DNA of 64,000 nucleotides, from assembly GCA_009667805.1 (NCBI GenBank), contig CM019064.1:381421120-381485119 (forward strand), in the 5' to 3' direction. Position numbers and translations under genes: made by a program. This DNA comes from Leptobrachium leishanense. Taxonomy: Eukaryota; Chordata; Amphibia; Anura; Megophryidae. This document shows, piece by piece, positions 55,801 through 64,000 of the stretch. Each line of letters starts with the position of its first letter. Within the stretch, counting starts at the first letter, position 1. The notes beneath the pieces were generated by a model, which was not told the DNA's origin, made no database searches, and was given only the letters and a program-made list of their open reading frames with translations.

Positions 55801-57150
55801 AATGACCCCACACGTTTGTTTTCTGCCAATTTCCCACCCGTGATACGACAGATTAAGAAGGACCTAGAGGACTGGACTGAGAAGCCGATCTCGTGGATCG
55901 GGAGGATCCACTCTGTTAAGATGAACATCCTGCCCAGGCTCCTGTTCCTTTTTCAAGCGCTGCCGGTGGTGGTCACCCGGAGGGACCTGGCAGGAATTCA
56001 ATCTGCGATAGATGCGTTCGTCTGGCAGAATAAAAGGCGGAGAGTAGCTCGTAAAATACTATATCGTCCTAAAACTAGAGGTGGATTGGGTCTCCCTAAC
56101 CTTTATATGTATTATTGCGCAGCACAACTGGCGCAGGTGGTTGCCTGGCACGCACCGGCGGAGGACAGACGTTGGGTGGCACTGGAGACTGCGCTTACCT
56201 CCCCTGACCACCCACACAAGTCTCTGTAGCTACCCAGACCTTCGCGCCCCTTGCCCCGCACGGTTTGCCCGGCGATAGCCAACTCCCTGGGCATCTTCGA
56301 CCTTGCCTGCTCCAAATTCTCCTTAGCCACTACCCCGTCGCCTATGACCCCGCTTTTCCGCAACCCGGCATTCCCCCCAGGGATGAACCTTCCTGACTTC
56401 AAAACACTTGAGGCGACGGGACTAAGACGTTTTGGAGACATATTGACCAGGGGTAAGAAGGTGACCTTCGCAGACCTCTCTGCTAGGGCCACACTGAGAC
56501 CGTTTGACTACTTTCACTTTATGCAGCTGCGGCATTATATAGATTCAGAGGCCTTAGTTCCCATAGCCAACACACCCCTGAACTGGTTTGAGAAGCTCTG
56601 CTCTGCGGCGAGTGTCCCTAGGGGACTGATCTCGACTATATATTATTCACTGTGTTCCGGCTCCAAGGAATGGGGCGAGCTAGCCTATTGCGCTCGCTGG
56701 GAGGCCGATCTGCAGGAATCATTGACGGGGGATGAATGGGAGGAAATTTGGTGGGCTACGGCGAAGTCCTCTATCTGTGTCACCCACCAAGAACAGTCCT
56801 TCAAAATGCTATTTAGATGGTACACAACCCCTGTGCTCCTATGCAGGATGGGGAGGACCACTATCGATTTATGCTGGCGCAACTGTGGATTTCAGGGCAC
56901 CTTCATCCACTTGTGGTGGGACTGTCCGAGGGTCAAGGAATACTGGGGGAAGGTGGGCCGTTTGCTGACTTCGATATTCCACAGACCCGTTCATGCGGAT
57001 CCCTGGGACTTCTTGCTCTCTCGGCCGAAACCTGGTTTCACGAACCCCGAGCAATCCTTACTACGATGCATCCTCCTGGCGGCTCGCAGATCACTGGCTT
57101 CTCAATGGCTGTCGGAATGTCCTGCCTACAATGCGTCTCGTGAAGGCTAA
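52882..57150 (+). pseudogene. L1 ORF2 (endonuclease-reverse transcriptase), interrupted
   Basis: Endonuclease blocks, in order: SLNVKGLNSPNKR, IQETHI, YAPNA, VGGDMNAVPC and SRIDLFL. An in-frame TGA (53542-53544, codon 221) falls between SRID and the catalytic SDH (WSDHADISL). Reverse transcriptase: [47 protein letters not shown], then a solo LTR at 54635-55208, then SLDAEKAFDRVEW, NGTRQGCPLSPILFVLALEP and AYADDILLS (YADD codons 55576-55587). A TAG follows at 56227-56229. The C-terminal CWRNCGFQGTFIHLWWDC fits CX3CX7HX4C (about 56872-56925). After about 57110 the homologous C-terminus (VRLMEELTAIVRQTLPKFEK) lies in another frame. Apart from these lesions the frame is open for about 1,230 codons, near the usual ORF2 length. 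Confidence 0.93.
54635..55208. mobile_element. solo LTR inserted in L1 ORF2
   Basis: 574 bp beginning TGTAACGGTGAGCCCC and ending GCTGAGACGTGACA, with TG...CA ends. GCGCC on both sides (54630-54634 and 55209-55213) is a 5-bp duplication, typical of Gypsy-type LTR retrotransposons. Skipping it together with one GCGCC leaves the L1 frame continuous at RRGADLVWW, as in the relative at 19105. A TATAAAA word lies at 54821. There is no internal coding sequence, so it is a recombination product. The parent family is unknown. Confidence 0.88.
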
Positions 57151-57847
57151 AGTATCCGATGTGAGGCTTATGGAGGAACTGACAGCAATCGTACGCCAAA
57201 CCCTTCCCAAGTTTGAGAAAACTTGGCATCTGTGGGATGATTATTTGGGAGTCACAAGTTGAAATGTCTATCTCCAGCACTCAATTAAGTTTGTAAAACC
57301 TGGTTGAAAATGTCCACCCCTCCCCTTTTTTTTCTCTTCTCTTTCACTTTTTCCCCCTTTTTTTCTTGCGTTTGGCTTTGTTTTATTATTGGTCTTTGTC
57401 TATACCCACTCTCAGATGGGGTTACGATTAGGCACCTGTCAATTGATCTCTGTATTTTCATGCGCTTGGTGAGAAATGTTTGTTGTGCCATGTTCTGTGT
57501 AAAAACTCAAAGAATTTCAAAAAAAAAAAAAATGATACAAATTGATACATGATATCAAAAACCATTTTGTTCATCAAGGTGCTGGACGTCAAAAATGCGG
57601 ACCGTCTGACTTCATCCCATCAATCACACACAAAGCTATGCGGACGCAGTGCACTTTGTGCGTCCGGCATAGCGGTTTGACGTTCTTGCCTAAATTGCGC
57701 CCGTTTGCTGCATGCGTTGTGCGCCCGTAGTTCGGTGCGGGCGCACTTCGTGAGGGGGCTCCATTGGCGATTATGCTATGCTGCGCCAGACGTTATTATA
57801 TGGGCAAAAACGCACGTACACAATGTGCTCGTCTGACACGAGCCTAA

Positions 57848-58019
57848 ATCATTTTATTTGTTCTGGTTTGTTTTTTTTCGTTTCTGATAAATTTTTTTCC
57901 ATTTTAAAACCTTTTGTTCTGTTATTTTCTTTAAAGTCAGACCACTTGGGTCAGTATTTTATTTTTGTTTTTAACGATTATGATTTAATAAAGTTGTGCA
58001 ATGCATATTCATAAGAAAA
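57848..58019. other. no gene seen
   Basis: Short T-rich unique stretch. Confidence 0.4.
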
Positions 58020-58391
58020 AAAGGATCTTTATTTAATAAAAAACGATAGAATCTGCAGAATTATCGTATCGACAGAATTATCGTAGCGACAGAATATCGA
58101 ATCATTGGAATTTGGAATGGAATTACGGAATCAGCAATGGAACCGAAAAATACGATGTCCGAAATTATCGAAATGGAACCGAAATCATGAATGGAACGAA
58201 AATTAATTGTGATGTTACACCATTCACGCCCATACGAAAATTCTGAAAACATTTCGTTTCGCATCGGAAATCGTTTCATTTCAGCCGTTTTCGGATCAGA
58301 TCCGATTTGGAAAATCATCGGAATCCGAGGCCACGAATCAGCCCGATTCCTGAAAAATACGAATCGGTCCGAATCGAAATGCACATCCCTA
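58020..58391. mobile_element. GGGATGTGCA-type MITE fragment
   Basis: Ends CGAAATGCACATCCCTA, the complement of the start at 43981, preceded by TCGGAAATCG- and GGAATTTGGAATGG-type words. The left end is unclear. Confidence 0.6.
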
Positions 58392-58537
58392 ATTTTCACT
58401 TCTCCAGTCATTCTCCTGAGTTTCACCTTAAGTGAATAGACCTGATAAACAGGGTTATTCAAAGAGAGGTGAAAAGTAGGAGAATGACTGGAGAATGGAA
58501 AATGCGAGAATTTTTCTGGTTTGGCTATTTTGACCTA
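58392..58537. mobile_element. two palindromic MITE halves
   Basis: 58392-58443 is the right half of one copy (CAGTCATTCTCCTGAGTTTC). 58450-58537 is the left half of another (CAGGGTTATTCAAAGAGAGG to GGCTATTTTGACCTA), cut by the next element at 58538. Confidence 0.75.
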
Positions 58538-59119
58538 CAGGGTAATTCAAAGAGAATCGAAAAGTCACTGCACGTTCGGTGACTTTTCGTTCTCTTCAAT
58601 TCGGTTCGTTTTGCCGATCCCATTTCGGCGACCATGCGGTGTATTCAGCAAGCACCACAGGGCCGTCGAAGTGCAGGGAAAAGCAGCCAAAAACTCAGCG
58701 CAAAAACCCGGCAAATGCACGCCGAAACCTGCAAAAACATCTGGATTATCTGCCGAAAACGCCGGAAAAACCCGAGCAGGAGCCGATCACACGCAGCGAA
58801 GCCGCCGGAAAAAGCCGACACCTCAGACAAATGGAGTGAATAAATTAGGAAAACAGTTTGCTTGAATGGTTGAAAAGTGAAATGCTGTTTGCAAAGAAAC
58901 TACTGAGCGAAAATGTCTGAAATTTACATATGAGGTTGAATGAATGATAACAAAAAGGGCTGTTACAGAAAAAATAAGTAAACTTATTAAAAAATCTGAC
59001 TGTTTAAAAAAAAAAAAATGCTTCAAATATCCTAAAAAATCTATAAATAAAGAGACTCTTTACTGCAGAATTGTATAATGAACGGTTTATTAGATATTGA
59101 ATTAAAACGGGAATATTTT
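58538..59119. mobile_element. GGGTTATTC-family copy I, cut by L1
   Basis: Starts CAGGGTAATTCAAAGAGAAT inside a palindromic MITE and is very close to the reverse of copy D (GAAAAGTCACTGCACGTTCG, TTCAGCAAGCACCACAGGGC). It stops at GGGAATATTTTG, where the third L1 begins. The remaining third of the element is not found downstream. Confidence 0.8.
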
Positions 59120-59268
59120 GGTTGGGCGTGGCCGGCAGCCATACTGAGCAGCCGCATGTGAGGTGAGCTCTCTCTCCACCGAATAATTCTCCCGCTATAG
59201 CGGCTCAAAACGGCGGCGGTTTGCGCCACAAACAGCCTCATTAGCCTCAGGACTCACCCTGGCACCCG

Positions 59269-60258
59269 ATGGCACCAAGCAAAACCCCAAAAACGGCTGA
59301 GGTATCGCGATTCGGGGAGGCCCGGGAAAGGCCGCAAGATGGCGCCTGGACCTCCCGCGATTCCGGATCGTCGAGATCGATCCCTCCGGAGGAGGGGGAT
59401 TTTCCTCCCCTGCTCCTGTCAGCATCTGCCCCTGCTTCTGGGCTCCAGCTCCAATCTCTGCTCCAGGACCTCAGAACTACTATTCAGGAGGATTTTTGGT
59501 CTATCACAGCCAATCTCCATCAGGAAATTCGAGATCTGGGTGAGCGTACTGAAGCATTAGAAACAAAAACTGACGAACTGTGCTGAGCCCATAACGACCT
59601 TGTAGATGCTTATAAGGAGTTAAAAACCACCCACGAGTCATTATTACTTAAGGTGACCAATTTAGAAGACCGTTCCCGCAGAAACAATATACGAGTGCGA
59701 GGAATCCCTGAAATGGTTAAACCTGGTGACTTGACCACATATTTGCTGACCCTATTTCGAACTCTGCTACCGGAAAAGCTGGACGCGGACTTACAGCTCG
59801 ACAGAGTACACCGTATCCCGAAGCTGCGCCACCTGGACCAAACGGTTCCTAGAGACGTTTTGATGAGGGTTCACTTCTTCCGGATCAAAGAATCCCTTCT
59901 CTCCGCTATTAGAATCGCAACGGCCTTGCCTCCGCCATACGCCGATCATCTGTTTTTCCCTGATTTATCTGCTGCTACTATGTCAAAACGCAAAGAATTC
60001 CTACCGGTGACCAAGGTCCTGAGAAATCATCAGATTCAGTATCGCTGGGGATTTCCACTAAAGCTTCTGGTGACCCGCAACGGAGCGATGTTTTTGCGGT
60101 TTGCAGTTTTGCGCTTTGCAGTTTTGCGGGACGTCGGCAAAGGCCTGGCTGCTCTTCAGACGTGGAACCTATTGGGTGAATTCACGCCACCTCAGCATGC
60201 TCCCCCGTCACCGCAAAAGGTCTCACCGGAGTGGCACCGAGTGAACACGACGAAATAA
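59269..60258 (+). pseudogene. L1 ORF1, one in-frame stop
   Basis: The frame is open from ATG 59269 to TGA 59584-59586 and again in the same frame to the stop at 60256-60258. The first part has a coiled coil (QEIRDLGERTEALETKTDEL). The second begins MTNLEDRSRRNNIRVRGIPE, the RRM-like domain, and has VPRDVLMRVHFFRIKESLL, the counterpart of RPRDVIVRFLHYSTKELIL in the other copy. An 18-bp tandem duplication gives LRFAVLRFAVLRD near 60105-60130. About 329 residues if the stop is ignored. Diverged from the ORF1 at 51311, so it is a different L1 subfamily. Confidence 0.88.
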
Positions 60259-60601
60259 AAGCTACTTAGAGGTCCTACATTTGAAGACCTATGGGTTTGG
60301 TTTTTCTTTTTATTGCGGATGGCATCTGTGAGATTGCTGAGGTTTATATTGTCCTGACCGACCGCGCTACGACTTGGATAGAGCGGGAGCATCGCTGGGT
60401 GGCCGCTCCTTTCCTGCTCTCCTTCTCCACCTCTGGAGTGTGTCTGTCCGAGCACACCCCTCTACTCCACCTGGTATGACCAGGGTTGGCCCGAGTCTTC
60501 TGTGGCCTAGGAGAGGTACTGTATATATTTTTCCAGTGCCGTTTGCACTGAACGTTTTCTCTTCAGTTTTTATAATTGACTTGCCGCCCTGATCTACCAG
60601 A
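60259..60601. other. L1 spacer and deletion junction
   Basis: Holds the ORF1-ORF2 spacer. The first ~160 residues of the endonuclease expected here are absent, so an internal deletion lies near 60600. Confidence 0.6.
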
Positions 60602-62430
60602 GTGCAGCGGTCTGCAGCTCGCAACTCTGCTGCTCTTTTGGCGGAGTTCCAACTATTTGACATCTGGCGCATTTTGCACCCTGATGACTGTGACTATTCT
60701 TTCTACTCAGGAGCGCATAAAACTTACTCCAGAATAGACTACTTCTTTGTGACGGCGGAACTACTGAATTTGGTATCTGATTGCAAACTGGGCTCTATGT
60801 CTTGGTCAGACCACGCACCTATCACTCTACAACTCCCTGACTCCCGTGCCCCTACGGGACGATCACCCTGGCGTTTAAACGAGTCCCTTTTGTCCCGTCC
60901 GGAGGTTGTAGAGGACGTTCAGCGCACCTTAGAGAATTACTTTAAAGAGAACACCACCCCAGACGTGCACCCCCTCACTGTATGGCAAGCACATAAAACG
61001 GTAGTGAGAGGCGTATTAATTAAATGGGGCTCATATTTTAAAAAGCAGAACTCTTCCCATAGACTGACCTTACTGCACCAAATACACCAAGTCACGACCC
61101 TGCATAAGAAACAAACAGACCTGACTACACGATCCACCTTAGCTGGACTCCAACTGCAGCTGACGGAAATGGATAAACGCGATTACGTATGGGCGGCGCG
61201 CAGGTTGCGAACTAAGATGTATCTGTACAATAATAAGGCGAGTAGGATAATGGCCAATAGATTAAGAAAAAAGGTGGCGAAGTCTAAAATTGATCATCTG
61301 ACAGCTGCAGACGGATCAACGCGCTACCACCCTCAGCAGATTGCAGATTCTTTTGCCGAGTATTACTCCACTTTGTATAATTTAAAACACGAGACCACGC
61401 TGCCTCAGCCCAATGTATCGGAGATTTTTCCTTTCCTCCAGCGACTGCACCTACCTTCATTGCCAGACACATATCTTCCCAATCTACTCTCCTCTCCCTC
61501 TCTGACAGAACTCACCTTGGCCCTCTCCTCCCTCAAATCTAATAAAGCGCCGGGCCCGGACGGTTTCACGTCAGCCTACTATAAATCCTTTTCAGCTCGC
61601 CTCAATGCCCCTCTCCTCTCTGCACTAACTCACGTATTTAAAATCGGGGAACGCAACTACTGATTGGTTGTCCGCTACTATAGTTACTATCCCCAAAACG
61701 TCTCCACCTGCGGATCAATGGTCCAAATATGGACCTATCTCTCTTCTTAATGTAGATGCTAAACTTTATGCTAAGATACTATCTACCAGACTGGTCGACG
61801 TCATGCCCCTACTAATAGCTGATGATCAGGTTGGGTTTATCACATCCAGACAGGGCCCTGTTAATACTATCAAGGCTTTGGTCTAGATGGACCATGCTAT
61901 GCGATCCAACACACCGACTCTGATGCTTTCGCTTGATGCCGAAAAGGTGTTCGACCGACTCCATTGGGTGTTCTTGGAACACACTCTACTGAAATTTAAT
62001 TTTCCCCGGGAGTTTATTGGGGCTATTTTGGCGCTCTATTCCTTTCCAAATGCCCGTGTCTTAACAGCAGGTTTTCAGTCCTCCGTGATTTCCATAACGA
62101 ATGGCACCAGGCAGGGCTGCCCTCTCTCCCCCCTTCTATACGCACTAGCACTGGAACCGCTTGCACAAGCTATAAGACAAGCTGATGAGGTGGAGGGTCT
62201 TATGGTGGGCCCTTCTGCTTATAAATTAAGTCTTTTTGCTGATGACATCCTACTTACGTTGACCAATCCCCTTACCTCCTTGCCTGCCCTTCACTCCATT
62301 TTAGAGGCATATGGGAGATTGTCTTACCATAAAAATAATGTTCATAAAACCCAAGCCCTACCATATAGTATCCCGGTCTCTGATCTAGCCTCCCTCAAAC
62401 GAACCTACCCATATGACTGGCGTAATAACT
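60602..62430 (+). pseudogene. L1 ORF2 fragment (endonuclease C-half and reverse transcriptase)
   Basis: First frame 60602-61663: SFYSGAHKTYSRIDYFF, SMSWSDHAPITLQL (endonuclease SDH), then NKAPGPDGFTSAYYKSF. A frameshift near 61660 moves it to the frame of 61668-61886 (YGPISLLNVDAKLYAKILST, ADDQVGFITSRQ), which ends with TAG at 61884-61886. The same frame continues as LMLSLDAEKVFDRLHW (motif A), NGTRQGCPLSPLLYALALEP and LSLFADDILLTL (motif C, F-A-D-D instead of Y-A-D-D). It is then cut by the insertion at 62431. The endonuclease N-terminus is deleted. Inactive. Confidence 0.9.
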
Positions 62431-62933
62431 AGGAAAAAAGGTGTCATCTGCGCTCGTTTCTATGTGTTCCATGAGGTTTTTGTTTGTTTCAATGGCCATT
62501 GCAACGTAAGCTCACTCGCCACTTCACGGCACCTCTTTACAGAGTGAGTACCTACCTAACATGTACCACTGAGCAGCTCCAAGCCCCTCCTGCTGCTTTT
62601 CAGCCAAGGAGAGGCAAAGATGGTGGGTTTTATTTATACACGCACCAAACACTTCCCATTTGGGATTAAAAACAAAAACATGGAAAGAGGAACAGCTGCA
62701 GAATGACGGACTGGTGTTACAAGCATGATATACATAAATACAGAAAAAATGGCGTCGCGCCCATACTCACCAGAGCGGCAGCAACTGCCAGGAGTAACAG
62801 CCAAGTTAATGTATAAAACATAACAAGGAAAAAAGGTGTCATCTGCGCTCGTTTCTATGTGTTCCATGTACAACAAAACTGAGGTTTTTGTTTGTTTCAA
62901 TGGCCATTGCAACGTAAACTCACTCGTAAGCTC
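62431..62933. mobile_element. 503-bp insertion with direct repeats and 15-bp duplication
   Basis: ACTGGCGTAATAACT occurs at 62416-62430 and 62934-62948, a 15-bp target duplication. Inside, ~90 bp are directly repeated at 62431-62520 and 62823-62930 (GGAAAAAAGGTGTCATCTGC, TTTGTTTGTTTCAATGGCCA), with a 13-bp difference between copies, flanking ~300 bp of unrelated sequence. A long duplication without clean inverted ends suggests retroposition. The repeat arrangement resembles partial tandem Penelope-like copies, but no coding sequence supports this. Confidence 0.75.
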
Positions 62934-62948
62934 ACTGGCGTAATAACT

Positions 62949-63118
62949 CCCTGACATATTTGGGAATCAAACTAACATTTACCAAATCCCAACTTTTTGC
63001 GCTTAACTATACACCTCTTATTGCCCTAACCTCTAACCTGTGTCAGCAATGGTCTAATGTAGAGATATCATGGGCAGGAAGGATTAATGCGATAAAAATG
63101 ATGTTACTGCCTAACACT
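62949..63118 (+). pseudogene. L1 ORF2 fragment after the insertion
   Basis: Resumes as YLGIKLTFTKSQLFALNYTP and VEISWAGRINAIKMMLLP, homologous to EYLGVSLTNDPTRLFSANFP and ISWIGRIHSVKMNILP of the second copy. Ends at 63118 where an unrelated repeat begins. Confidence 0.88.
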
Positions 63119-63364
63119 GGTGTATCTTGGCCTAGGCCAACAAGGCCCAGGCCTAGGGCGGCACTTTCCAGGGGGCGGCGGCCCGCTGGGTGGCCCCACC
63201 CCTAAAAAAAAAAAAAAAAATTTTTTTTTTTTTTTTTTTTTTTACTTTTGCAAACTATTTTACCAGGAAGGAAACATTGAGATGTCACTAATTTTCAAGT
63301 ATGTCCTGGGTAGGCAAGGCCTAGGCTTTCACTTTCCAGGGGGCAACAAAAAACCTCACCACTA
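63119..63364. mobile_element. GC-rich repeat fragment with LINE tail inside
   Basis: GGCCTAGGCCAACAAGGCCC and two copies of CACTTTCCAGGGGGC surround an A/T homopolymer block and a minus-strand LINE tail (TTTTACCAGGAAGGAAACAT, 63256-63320). Probably the end of a hAT-like repeat. Its limits are not resolved. Confidence 0.5.
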
Positions 63365-63978
63365 ATTGGGTTACTCACAGAGCACCGAAATGACGCCAAC
63401 ATTTTGGTGTTCTGTAGTTCCCTGCACTTCGGGGAATAAAATTTCCCAGCCCTGCAGTGAATTCACCATTCACCGCAGGGTACCCAAAGTGCATGGAGTC
63501 GGCCGCTGTATGCTGCCACCGCAAACCCATGGCCTGCTGTTTTCAAAAGAACTACTGAACGAAAATGTCTGGAATTTACATATAAGATCCTATGATTGAT
63601 AATAAAAAGTTCTGTTACAGAAAAAGGAGAACCGCTATTAAAAAAAGGGGGGGATTTAGCCCAAAAAATTCTGAAAAATCACTAAAAGGTACAAAAAAAA
63701 TCAATAAATAAATAAAGACTTTTTACTGCAGATTAAAATAATAAATGGTTTATTAGATATTGCATAAAAAACTGGAATATTTTTAACATTGAAACCTATG
63801 GGGTTCGCCTGAATAAACCTGCTGATTGAAACCACTGAACATCAGGGCATTTCACTGTCATTTCTCTGCTGTTTGGTGTTCTCTGAATAGATTAACCATT
63901 ACTTCTCTATGGGGATTTGCACTGCCTTCAAACAGCACCGTACTTGCTGGCAGTTCGCCAAACTTGTGTGTGAGCATA
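63365..63978. mobile_element. GGGTTATTC-family copy J (incomplete)
   Basis: Begins TTGGGTTACTCACAGAGCAC and shows the landmarks TTCCCTGCACTTCGGGG, AGTTCTGTTACAG, ACTTTTTACTGCAGATTAAA, CCTATGGGGTTCGCCTG, GTTCTCTGAATAGATTAACC. The right inverted end is missing before the window ends. Confidence 0.75.
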
Positions 63979-64000
63979 TCACCAGAGCAGTGGTGTACTT

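Larger units (their letters stand above)
51194..57531 (+). mobile_element. near full-length L1-type LINE
   Basis: Begins GGCGTGGCTTGGC after ATGATACAAATTG (51181-51193). The same 13 bp recur after the 3' poly-A at 57532-57544, a target-site duplication (up to 17 bp if adjacent A's are counted). It carries a ~117-bp leader, ORF1, a ~570-bp spacer and ORF2. Length is about 6.34 kb including a 574-bp solo LTR, so ~5.76 kb alone. ORF2 has two stops and a late frameshift, so the copy is inactive but recent. Confidence 0.93.
51025..57844. mobile_element. Harbinger-type MITE, sister subfamily, split by L1
   Basis: The left part 51025-51180 starts GGCCGGTGTCAGATGAGCGC and the right part 57545-57844 ends GCTCGTCTGACACGAGCC. 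Identical TAA flanks lie at 51022-51024 and 57845-57847. Without the L1 and one of its duplications it would be about 469 bp, close to the 450-bp relative at 33131. Confidence 0.85.
59120..63118 (+). mobile_element. decayed L1-type LINE, third copy
   Basis: Begins GTTGGGCGTGGCCGGC, closely resembling the 5' end of the copy at 51194. It has an ORF1 with one stop, a spacer, an ORF2 lacking the N-terminal half of the endonuclease, and a 503-bp insertion at 62431-62933. It stops at 63118 within ORF2, so the C-terminal domain and 3' end are missing. Confidence 0.85.

Noticed and set aside
58020..58391. Coding frames on both strands (e.g. 58061-58462)
   Set aside because: They arise from self-complementary TTCGAAAT-type words of a MITE end.

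Overview
This window looks like intergenic or deep-intronic DNA from a large, transposon-rich vertebrate genome, most likely an amphibian and probably a frog. The grounds are the mixture of families: PIF/Harbinger with many MITEs, several hAT-type elements with 8-bp target duplications, a Tc1-like element, L1-type and L2/CR1-type LINEs, and satellites, on an AT-rich background with abundant simple repeats. I found no host protein-coding exon, rRNA, tRNA, CRISPR array or bacterial-style operon. Every convincing coding region belongs to a mobile element.

The best-preserved object is a complete PIF/Harbinger DNA transposon at 34274-37414 (3,141 bp, TAA target duplication). It carries two apparently intact two-exon genes on opposite strands. 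The plus-strand transposase (34512-34807 joined to 35936-36818) has its intron filled by the second exon of the minus-strand MADF-like DNA-binding protein gene (37094-36908 joined to 35855-35110). The intron of that gene in turn contains the whole second transposase exon. At both introns the reading frame is continuous across GT-AG sites. Five short elements of about 405-430 bp (1184, 25793, 33584, 39478, 48474) look like internally deleted, nonautonomous relatives of this element. Two further ~450-470 bp elements (33131 and 51025) belong to a sister subfamily.

Layout: 1-5230 is mostly unique AT-rich DNA with a 55-bp minisatellite, one Harbinger MITE, an L2 tail and copies of a ~0.7-0.9 kb nonautonomous family that I call the GGGTTATTC family. 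5235-7027 is a Tc1-like transposase relic split by a CR1/L2-like LINE. 7028-17970 is largely unique, with two strong hairpins, two GGGTTATTC copies and a hAT MITE. 17978-23570 is a minus-strand L1 relic interrupted by a hAT-like insertion. 24886-27178 is a minus-strand L2 relic carrying a Harbinger MITE and a GGGTTATTC copy. 27180-34270 holds more GGGTTATTC and palindromic MITE copies and a second LINE copy. 34274-37414 is the Harbinger. 37764-39168 is a hAT element full of minisatellite. 40255-41890 is an L2 with nearly continuous ORF2. 43981-51000 holds a putative solo LTR, several satellites and MITEs. 51025-57844 is a nest of three: a solo LTR inside an almost full-length L1 inside a Harbinger MITE. 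59120-63118 is a third, decayed L1.

How the parts work together: the two Harbinger proteins would be expected to act jointly, the transposase cutting and the MADF protein binding the ends. The short Harbinger relatives share those ends and could be moved in trans. The LINE copies are 5'-truncated or carry stops and frameshifts, so they are relics. Nesting gives a relative order of insertion at several places.
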